Of a stretch of 12,448 nucleotides of DNA, positions 1-5,542 are shown piece after piece. This stretch comes from CAZVFX01 sp964626565. Its GTDB lineage: Bacteria > Myxococcota_A > UBA9042 > CAIXZC01. Every line of letters starts with the position of its first letter. The stretch's first letter is position 1. The notes under the pieces are model-generated. The model had not been told where the DNA came from. It made no database searches and saw nothing but the letters and a program-made list of their open reading frames with translations. The position numbers and the translations under genes are program-made. The DNA is taken from NCBI GenBank assembly GCA_964626565.1, contig CAZVFX010000165.1:1-12448 (forward strand). The letters are read 5' to 3'.

Positions 1-147
1 TCATGCGGCCTTGCGCCTTCCGAACATCCAAATCCGAATCAGCCGCAGAGCGGCGGGGGCCCTAGCGGGGCTGTGTTTGGATTGGGGTGTCTACGGACGG
101 AGCCAAGCCGGCAGGCATAATCTGCGCCGACCGGGGCTAAACAGACC

Positions 148-2043
148 CTACTTCAATAACTCTTCCATCTCATCGAGGGTGGTGGCGAACAGGTCGTAGG
201 TGGACTGGACGATCTCCTTGTCCTTGAAGTCGATGCCTGATTTCTCGAGGATGGTCAGCGGATAGTCGGAGCCGCCCGCGGCCAGCAGGTTCTTGTACTG
301 CTGCAACGCGCCTCGCTTACCCTCGAGGATGCGCTTGGAAAACACGATGGCGGACATGAGGCCGGTGGAGTATTTGTACACGTAGAAATTGTAGTAGAAG
401 TGGGGGATGTAGGCCCACTCGGCCGCGTCGAATTCATCGATAACAAACTCCGGCCCAAAGTACTTCTTCACGAGTCCCAGATATATCTCGTGCATCCGAT
501 CCGCGGTGAGGGCGCCGCCGCTTTCGACCTCGGCATGTATGAGCATTTCGAACTCGGCGAACATGGTCTGCCGGGTGATGGTGAGCCGGATGTTTTCAAC
601 CCTCTTGCCCAGAAGAATCAGGCGTGCGTCTTTCTCCGTCACCTGGCCCAACAAATGGTGAAGCAGCAACTCTTCCTGGAATGTAGATGCGATCTCGGCC
701 AGGAAGATAGACGCGTCCGCGGTGGGATACGGCTGAGCTTGACTGGAGAGATAGAAATGCATGGCGTGGCCGTACTCGTGCGCGGTGGTGAATACGTCGT
801 CAAGCTCGTTCATGTAGTTGAGGAACACAAACGGGTGGGTGCCGTACGCCGCGTTGCAGTACGCGCCGCCCTTTTTGCCCTTGTTGGGATAAACATCGGC
901 CCACCCGGAACCGGGCTGCGCGCCCGCGTGCAGCACCGCGATGTAGTCACCGCCCATGGGCTTCAACGACTGCTCCATCAGCTTGAGACCATCGTCGTAA
1001 GTGTACTCCTTCGACATCTTGGGGAAGAGGGGGTTGTACATGTCGTAGTAGTGGACCTCGTCCAGCCCCAGGATCTTCTTTCGCAGAGCCACGTAGCGGT
1101 GCAACGTACGGGGGAGGTTTTCCGCAGTGGTGGCCAGGAGGTTCTTGTAGACTGCGACGGGTACATTGTCCGCGTCCAAGGACATCTCCAGTGAAGAGCT
1201 GTACCCCCTCGCTTTCGCCTCGAACATCGCGCCCTTTACCGAGGTGGCCAACGAGGTGCCCAGGGTGCTGCGGTAGTGATGAAGGGTTGAAAAGAACGCG
1301 TTCACCGCATCTTTACGCACCCGCCGGTCCTTGGAGCCGCGGTACTTTGAGAAGCTGGCATAGTTGAGTTCTACCTCTTTGCCTTCCTCGTCCTTGATCT
1401 TGGGGAAGACCATGTCCTGGGTCATGGCCTGCATGATGAAGTAGGGGCCTTCCCGCATGGGCATGGTGAGTGCCAGGAGGGCCTCCTGCTCCGCGTCCAG
1501 CAGGTGCTTTTGACGGCGCTTGAGGTCCTTGAAGTGGAAGTTGTAAGCGGCCAGCCCTTTCTCTTCCTTCGCCATCTCGTCCCAGCGGGCCACCGATATC
1601 TTCATGAGCTCCGGGTCCACGAACGCGGTCGCTTCCGAAAACACCGCGGCCAGGCCGGTGGCTTTTTCCCGCAACTGTTGCCGCTTGTTGTCGCTCATGA
1701 GCACCGACCACCACTGGAACGCAAACGCGGACAACTCGTCGAAGCGGCGCTTGATCTCGTAGATGTTGTCCAGGCACTGCAGCGTCTCCTTGGCAGACGA
1801 CCCCAGCTTGCCCTTGCACATCCCGATGCCGCTGATGTCTCCCTTCACTCCGGCGAAGGACTTCTCCCATTCGTCTGCGTTGGGGAACAGCGCGTTAAGG
1901 CTCCACTTGTAGTCCGTTGGGATTTTGGTCCGGTCCGCGTCTGCGGACGGCTTTTTCACGCCAACACCATCTCCGCCTTCCCCGGCCAGAGTGGAGAAGC
2001 TCAGAAGCATTACGCAAGTGAGAATCCAGGTGATTCGTTTCAT
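148..2043 (-). CDS. pepF: Exported oligoendopeptidase F-like M3 family metallopeptidase
   Basis: Zinc metallopeptidase of family M3B, expected to cut short oligopeptides. The signature HEYGH lies at residues 422-426, with Glu450 (in FLAEIAST) as the expected third zinc ligand. A tyrosine-rich IPHFYYNFYVYKYSTG stretch at about 546-561 matches the substrate-binding and catalytic helix of the family. At 631 residues it is slightly longer than typical cytosolic PepF (about 600). The extra length is an N-terminal signal peptide: MKR, a hydrophobic core of about 14 residues, and a plausible signal peptidase I site after STLA (residue 20). There is no lipobox cysteine at the junction, so a soluble periplasmic or secreted enzyme is inferred. 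Cys76 and Cys90 could form a disulfide. The ATG is preceded by AGGAGGT at a good distance. It is the last gene of the HIT-PHP-pepF operon, 18 bp after PHP. The family call is secure; the substrate is unknown. Confidence 0.93.
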   Translation of the reverse strand: MKRITWILTCVMLLSFSTLAGEGGDGVGVKKPSADADRTKIPTDYKWSLNALFPNADEWEKSFAGVKGDISGIGMCKGKLGSSAKETLQCLDNIYEIKRRFDELSAFAFQWWSVLMSDNKRQQLREKATGLAAVFSEATAFVDPELMKISVARWDEMAKEEKGLAAYNFHFKDLKRRQKHLLDAEQEALLALTMPMREGPYFIMQAMTQDMVFPKIKDEEGKEVELNYASFSKYRGSKDRRVRKDAVNAFFSTLHHYRSTLGTSLATSVKGAMFEAKARGYSSSLEMSLDADNVPVAVYKNLLATTAENLPRTLHRYVALRKKILGLDEVHYYDMYNPLFPKMSKEYTYDDGLKLMEQSLKPMGGDYIAVLHAGAQPGSGWADVYPNKGKKGGAYCNAAYGTHPFVFLNYMNELDDVFTTAHEYGHAMHFYLSSQAQPYPTADASIFLAEIASTFQEELLLHHLLGQVTEKDARLILLGKRVENIRLTITRQTMFAEFEMLIHAEVESGGALTADRMHEIYLGLVKKYFGPEFVIDEFDAAEWAYIPHFYYNFYVYKYSTGLMSAIVFSKRILEGKRGALQQYKNLLAAGGSDYPLTILEKSGIDFKDKEIVQSTYDLFATTLDEMEELLK

Positions 2044-2050
2044 ATCAACA

Positions 2051-2057
2051 ACCTCCT
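2051..2057 (-). promoter_or_regulatory. Shine-Dalgarno site of pepF
   Basis: On the minus strand this reads AGGAGGT, a near-perfect match to the anti-SD, 7 bases before the ATG at 2043. It lies in the 18-bp gap after the PHP stop codon, so pepF can be initiated independently although it is cotranscribed. Confidence 0.7.
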
Positions 2058-2061
2058 CGGG

Positions 2062-2940
2062 TCAAATCTCTACAATCCCCACGGCACCGAGCCGCTCGAT
2101 GAGTGGCCACACATCCTCGGCCGTTATCTTCCGCCGTTTGGCGCCCCTTCCCAACTGCACATTGGCCTTGTTGCGGCCGTGATAGTCGGAGCCGCCGGAA
2201 ACCAGCATGCCTGAACCTGCTGCAAACTTCAGCACCCTCTCGGTTTGCTCGCCGGTCAGGTCGGGATGGTACGCCTCGACACCGTCCGCCCCCAACTCCC
2301 TGAGCTCGTGGAGCCGACGCTCCATGCCACCGGCTTCGTCATCCAACGTATGGGGATGAGCAACGATGGCCAGCGCTCCAGCCTCATGGAGAGAAGCGAA
2401 CACTTCCCCCGGCTGCGCTTTGCGCTTGGCCACATACGCGGGCGCATGGTCCGCGAGCAGGCGGTCGAAAGCCTCCTTCAGGTTCTTCACATACCCCTTC
2501 TTCACCAACGCCCTGCCGAAATGAGGCCTCCCTACCACCGCGCCTGCAGCCTCGGCCACGACCTCGTCGTAGCTGACCGGAAACTCCAGTTCAACCAGAC
2601 ACCGGACCATCTTCAGGTTGCGCTCGTGACGCCAATCCCGCATCTGCTGCAACAGTTTTTCCACGGACTGCGCCGCGGCCGGAACGATCCCCAAGCCGAC
2701 AATGTGCAGTCGGCAGCCGTCGTGAATAGATGACACCTCTACACCGCCGAGACCGCGCAGGCCATCTTCCGCGGCGCGGGTCAAGAAGGGTTGGACCCCT
2801 TCCAGCGTATCATGGTCGGTAAGCGCCAGCAGACCGAGCTTCTTCCGGTTCCCGGCGGCCACCAACTCAGCGGGCGAATCAGTCCCATCGGAACAAGTGG
2901 AGTGCGCATGCAGATCGACTATGTCCGTCTTCTGAATCAT
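2062..2940 (-). CDS. PHP-domain metal-dependent phosphoesterase (YciV / RNase AM type)
   Basis: Member of the PHP phosphoesterase family (COG0613), 292 residues, almost the same length as E. coli YciV. Relatives of this type dephosphorylate 3',5'-nucleoside bisphosphates such as pAp and trim RNA 5' ends. Visible metal-ligand motifs are DLHAHSTCSDGT (His11, His13, Asp18), LTDHDT (Asp42, His43), GVEVS (Glu68), GRPHFGRALV (His140), IVAHPH (His195, His197) and SGGSDYHG (Asp252, His254). I start at the ATG at 2940, which overlaps the HIT stop codon by one base (TGATG); a TTG one codon upstream is possible but less likely. There is no convincing Shine-Dalgarno site, so translation probably depends on coupling to HIT. 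It sits mid-operon with a nucleotide-binding HIT protein, which fits a role in nucleotide or RNA turnover. Whether the substrate is pAp, RNA or another phosphoester cannot be decided here. Confidence 0.9.
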   Translation of the reverse strand: MIQKTDIVDLHAHSTCSDGTDSPAELVAAGNRKKLGLLALTDHDTLEGVQPFLTRAAEDGLRGLGGVEVSSIHDGCRLHIVGLGIVPAAAQSVEKLLQQMRDWRHERNLKMVRCLVELEFPVSYDEVVAEAAGAVVGRPHFGRALVKKGYVKNLKEAFDRLLADHAPAYVAKRKAQPGEVFASLHEAGALAIVAHPHTLDDEAGGMERRLHELRELGADGVEAYHPDLTGEQTERVLKFAAGSGMLVSGGSDYHGRNKANVQLGRGAKRRKITAEDVWPLIERLGAVGIVEI

Positions 2941-3311
2941 CAATAATCAACCAACGCCGGCTTCACACCCCGAACGCCGCCCCTGGGCTCGTCGCAATCT
3001 CCCTCATACCTGGGGATAACATGTACGTGGCAGTGGAACACGGTCTGGCCGGCGACTCCCTCGACGTTGACGCCAACGTTGTAGCCGTCGGGCTGATATT
3101 CCTGGTCCAGGTGCTTTTTCACCTTCTGCACCAGCCGCCAGATGTCGCACACCTCCTCCTCGCTGCAGTCGAACAGTGTGCGCCGGTGCGCCTTGGGCAC
3201 GATCAACACATGCCCCTTGTTCACCGGGAAGATATCGAACAGCGCGGCCGCGCTTCCTTCTTCCATGAAGAACCTGACTTTGCCGGAACAAAACGGACAG
3301 TCTCTACCCAT
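2940..3311 (-). CDS. HIT family nucleotide-binding protein
   Basis: Small histidine-triad protein of 123 residues; the family hydrolyses or transfers nucleotide phosphoramidates, dinucleoside polyphosphates and similar NMP conjugates. The active-site triad is HCHVHVI at residues 93-99 (His93, His95, His97), preceded by QTVF as usual in the family. The N-terminal CPFC (Cys5, Cys8) is the zinc-binding element of many bacterial HIT proteins, and the PVNKGHVLIVPKAH strand at 30-43 is the standard HIT core. The reading frame stays open upstream to 3452, but the ATG at 3311 has GGAGG five bases before it, begins directly at the conserved MGRDCPFC, and lies about 19 bases after a predicted transcription start. 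The longer version would also run across the metG promoter and leader. It is the first gene of the operon and overlaps the PHP start codon. Confidence 0.9.
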   Translation of the reverse strand: MGRDCPFCSGKVRFFMEEGSAAALFDIFPVNKGHVLIVPKAHRRTLFDCSEEEVCDIWRLVQKVKKHLDQEYQPDGYNVGVNVEGVAGQTVFHCHVHVIPRYEGDCDEPRGGVRGVKPALVDY

Positions 3312-3316
3312 TCCCG

Positions 3317-3321
3317 CCTCC
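3317..3321 (-). promoter_or_regulatory. Shine-Dalgarno site fixing the HIT start
   Basis: GGAGG on the minus strand, five bases before the ATG at 3311. It supports this start over the in-frame upstream codon at 3452, which would add 47 residues unrelated to the HIT fold. Confidence 0.7.
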
Positions 3322-3336
3322 AAGTAAGGAGCGACT

Positions 3337-3364
3337 AGTATAGCCTCGCCGGGGCAAAATTCAA
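3337..3364 (-). promoter_or_regulatory. Predicted sigma70 promoter of the HIT-PHP-pepF operon
   Basis: On the minus strand a -35 box TTGAAT (3364-3359) and a -10 box TATACT (3342-3337) are separated by 16 bp. This gives 4 of 6 and 5 of 6 matches to consensus. Transcription would begin near 3330, leaving a leader of about 19 bases that contains the HIT ribosome binding site. The -35 box falls inside the loop of the inverted repeat at 3349-3372. Confidence 0.55.
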
Positions 3365-3372
3365 TGCCCCGG
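3349..3372. promoter_or_regulatory. Perfect 8-8-8 inverted repeat between divergent promoters (candidate operator)
   Basis: CCGGGGCA (3349-3356) and TGCCCCGG (3365-3372) are exact reverse complements with an 8-bp AT-rich spacer. The repeat covers the -35 box of the leftward HIT promoter and abuts the -35 box of the rightward metG promoter at 3373. Its place between two divergent starts, with no T tract after it, argues for a protein-binding site rather than a terminator. The binding protein is unknown. Confidence 0.5.
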
Positions 3373-3401
3373 TTGCGGCTGGGGCGGGCGTGTGCTAAAA
3401 A
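3373..3401 (+). promoter_or_regulatory. Predicted sigma70 promoter of metG
   Basis: TTGCGG (3373-3378) and TAAAAA (3396-3401) with a 17-bp spacer. Box matches are modest (3 and 4 of 6), but the spacing is optimal and the position fits. A start near 3408 would give a metG leader of about 34 bases, made almost entirely of the 3413-3427 hairpin and the ribosome binding site. Confidence 0.4.
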
Positions 3402-3412
3402 GTCTCTCTTCG

Positions 3413-3427
3413 ACCGGCAAAGCCGGT
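3413..3427 (+). promoter_or_regulatory. Short hairpin directly before the metG ribosome binding site
   Basis: ACCGGC (3413-3418), loop AAA, GCCGGT (3422-3427): a perfect 6-bp GC-rich stem ending three bases before GGAGG (3431-3435). It could shield or stabilise the 5' end of the metG mRNA, or influence ribosome access. No T tract follows, so it is not a terminator. Confidence 0.45.
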
Positions 3428-3430
3428 GAA

Positions 3431-3437
3431 GGAGGTG
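3431..3437 (+). promoter_or_regulatory. Shine-Dalgarno site deciding the metG start
   Basis: GGAGGTG. Two ATG codons follow in tandem at 3439 and 3442. GGAGG is only 3 bases from the first but 6 from the second, so the second ATG is preferred. Confidence 0.6.
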
Positions 3438-3441
3438 AATG

Positions 3442-5454
3442 ATGAGCGACAAGAGACGGATTCTGGTGACCAGTGCACTGCCCTATGCCAACGGCAGCAT
3501 CCACATCGGCCACCTCGTGGAGTACCTCCAAACCGATATCTGGGTGAGATTCCAGAACATGCGAGGGCACGACTGCTACTACATCTGCGCCGATGACACC
3601 CACGGCACGCCCATCATGCTGTCCGCCAAGCGCCAGGGGATCACCCCCGACGAACTGGTGGAGCGCATGAACAAGGAGCACTTGCAGGACTTCACCGATT
3701 TCAATATCAGGTTTGACAACTACTACACCACCAACTCCGAGGAGAATCGGGAGTTGTCGGAACTGATCTACAACCGGTTGAATGAGAAGGGCCATATCGT
3801 CAGACGCAAAATCGAGCAGGCCTTCTGCCCGGAAGACAAGATGTTTCTCCCCGACCGCCTCATTCGCGGCACCTGCCCATCTTGCAAGGCGGAAGACCAG
3901 TACGGTGATTCGTGTGAAGTGTGCTCGTCCACCTACAACCCCACCGACCTGAAAGATGCGCGCTGCGCCGAATGCGGCACCGCGCCCGTCACCAAGACTT
4001 CCGAACACCATTTCTTCACCCTTTCCCATTTTGAGGAGCAGCTCAGGGAGTGGGTTGGAACGGGGCTGGTACAGCCCGAGGTGGTGAACAAGCTCAACGA
4101 ATGGTTCGAGACGGGGCTTAGAGACTGGGACATCTCCCGGGACGCGCCCTACTTCGGGTTCAAAATTCCCGGCACCGACGACAAGTATTTTTACGTCTGG
4201 CTGGATGCGCCCGTAGGCTATATGGCATCCACTAAGAACTGGTGCGACCGCGAGGGTAAGAACTTCGACGACTACTGGCTGGATCCTGAGTGCGAGATTG
4301 TCCACTTCATCGGCAAAGACATCGCCTATTTTCACACTCTGTTCTGGCCCGCCATGCTCATGGGCGCCGATTTCTCTACCCCTTCCCGCGTCTACATTCA
4401 TGGTTTCCTGACGGTGGATGGGCAGAAGATGTCCAAGAGCCGGGGCACCTTTATTTCGGCTCGGGAGTACCTGAACCACCTGGAGCCGGAGTACCTGAGA
4501 TATTACTATGCGTGCAAACTCACCGGGTCCGCCAACGACCTGGACTTGAACCTCGCCGACTTCGTGCAGCGGGTGAATTCCGATGTGGGCAATCAGTTCG
4601 TGAACCTGGGTTCCCGCGCCATTTCGTTCCTGGGCAAACGCCTGGAAGGGACTCTGGGCGAAATCGACGAAGAAGGGAACGAGCTTCTCGCCGAAATCGA
4701 AGCCGGCGTGGAAGAGGTGGCGAAATACTACGAGGAGCGGGAGTACTCCCGGGCCATGAAGCTCATCACCGCGTTCGCGCACAAGGCCAACCAGTTCATC
4801 GCCAACCGGGCGCCGTGGGCAGAGATCAAGGATGATCCCGAGCGCGCACGCGCGACGTGCACCGCCGCGACCAACGCGTTCGCCAAGCTCAACGTGCTTC
4901 TCACACCGGTAATGCCCGCCTTGACAAGGAGGGTGGAAGAAATTCTTGACCGGGGCGAAGTGACGTTTGCATCGGCCCATGAACGCCTGACCAACCGCAA
5001 GGTGAACCGGTTCTACCCAATCTACGACAAAGCCACCGACGAAGCGGTGGAGAAAATGGTAGAGGCCTCCCTGGAGCGGCCGGCGGAAGAGGCGGCCGCC
5101 TACAATGTAGAACCGCTGGCTGAGACCATCACGTTCGACCAGTTCCTGAACGTGGACCTGCGGGTCGCTAAGGTGTTGGAGGCCAAAGACGTCAAAGGTG
5201 CATCAAAGTTGCTGGAACTTCGCATCGACCTGGGACCGCTGGGCCAGCGCACCATCTTCGCCGGCATCAAGAAGACTCACGACCCGGAAGCTCTCACGGG
5301 CAGCCACATCGCGGTGGTGGCCAACCTGGCCGCGCGCAAGATGAAGTTCGGCGTTTCGGAAGGAATGCTCCTGGCCGGTAACGGCGAGCAGGAAACCGAT
5401 GTCTTTTTGTGTGTGCTTGAAGAGGGCGCGCTGCCGGGGACGAAGATCAGCTAG
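3442..5454 (+). CDS. metG: Methionyl-tRNA synthetase with C-terminal tRNA-binding domain
   Basis: Class Ia aminoacyl-tRNA synthetase that charges tRNA-Met in the cytoplasm. Numbered from the second ATG (670 residues), the HIGH motif is at 21-24 and KMSKS at 329-333. The zinc knuckle cysteines Cys145, Cys148, Cys158 and Cys161 fall at the same positions as in E. coli MetRS. A further Cys175-X2-Cys178 pair suggests a partly or fully retained second knuckle. An alpha-helical anticodon-binding domain follows (about 390-540). The C-terminus (about 562-670) is an EMAPII/Trbp111-like OB-fold tRNA-binding domain, with the recognisable DLRVAKV start and the FGVSEGMLLA segment. This is the full-length dimeric MetRS architecture. 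The gene is divergent from the HIT operon and monocistronic as far as can be seen; its stop codon lies inside the first unit of a tandem repeat. Confidence 0.98.
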   Translation: MSDKRRILVTSALPYANGSIHIGHLVEYLQTDIWVRFQNMRGHDCYYICADDTHGTPIMLSAKRQGITPDELVERMNKEHLQDFTDFNIRFDNYYTTNSEENRELSELIYNRLNEKGHIVRRKIEQAFCPEDKMFLPDRLIRGTCPSCKAEDQYGDSCEVCSSTYNPTDLKDARCAECGTAPVTKTSEHHFFTLSHFEEQLREWVGTGLVQPEVVNKLNEWFETGLRDWDISRDAPYFGFKIPGTDDKYFYVWLDAPVGYMASTKNWCDREGKNFDDYWLDPECEIVHFIGKDIAYFHTLFWPAMLMGADFSTPSRVYIHGFLTVDGQKMSKSRGTFISAREYLNHLEPEYLRYYYACKLTGSANDLDLNLADFVQRVNSDVGNQFVNLGSRAISFLGKRLEGTLGEIDEEGNELLAEIEAGVEEVAKYYEEREYSRAMKLITAFAHKANQFIANRAPWAEIKDDPERARATCTAATNAFAKLNVLLTPVMPALTRRVEEILDRGEVTFASAHERLTNRKVNRFYPIYDKATDEAVEKMVEASLERPAEEAAAYNVEPLAETITFDQFLNVDLRVAKVLEAKDVKGASKLLELRIDLGPLGQRTIFAGIKKTHDPEALTGSHIAVVANLAARKMKFGVSEGMLLAGNGEQETDVFLCVLEEGALPGTKIS

Positions 5455-5482
5455 GCTTGGAGACCTGGAGGCTTGGAGACCT
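5453..5482. repeat. Tandem repeat, 16-bp period, overlapping the metG stop codon
   Basis: A 14-bp sequence AGGCTTGGAGACCT occurs at 5453-5466 and again, identical, at 5469-5482 (period 16). Each 16-bp unit reads as two similar octamers, GGCTTGGA and GACCTGGA. The first copy includes the last two bases of the metG stop codon. Confidence 0.75.
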
Positions 5483-5511
5483 TTAGGAACGGCCCGCCGC
5501 ACGTTGTCGTA

Positions 5512-5538
5512 CCTTCACGCCTTCACGCCTTCACGCCT
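5512..5538. repeat. Octamer tandem repeat, CCTTCACG x3 plus CCT
   Basis: Three perfect head-to-tail copies of CCTTCACG (5512-5519, 5520-5527, 5528-5535) followed by CCT. The array ends 4 bp before the kinase stop codon. With the repeat at 5453-5482 it fills most of the 88-bp convergent gap, which has no recognisable intrinsic terminator. Confidence 0.85.
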
Positions 5539-5542
5539 GTTT

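Noticed and set aside
42..54. GCCGC-AGA-GCGGC hairpin downstream of pepF as a terminator
   Set aside because: The stem is only 5 bp, no T tract follows on the minus strand, and it lies about 95 bp past the stop codon. A 7-bp inverted repeat (ATCCAAA at 26-32, TTTGGAT at 76-82) is equally weak.
1..147. Possible partial gene at the left edge, including a minus-strand frame ending at 1-3 and a 62-codon plus-strand frame from 11
   Set aside because: The minus frame is closed by a stop at 91-93 and would give only a tiny peptide. The plus frame runs into pepF and looks like no protein. The stretch holds nothing I can support as a gene.
400..1194. A 264-codon plus-strand open frame opposite pepF
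   Set aside because: It is antisense to conserved pepF catalytic sequence, so it is a shadow frame.
3361..4980. A 539-codon open frame on the minus strand opposite metG
   Set aside because: It is fully antisense to metG, whose motifs are unmistakable. Its translation resembles no family, and long shadow frames are expected opposite GC-rich genes.
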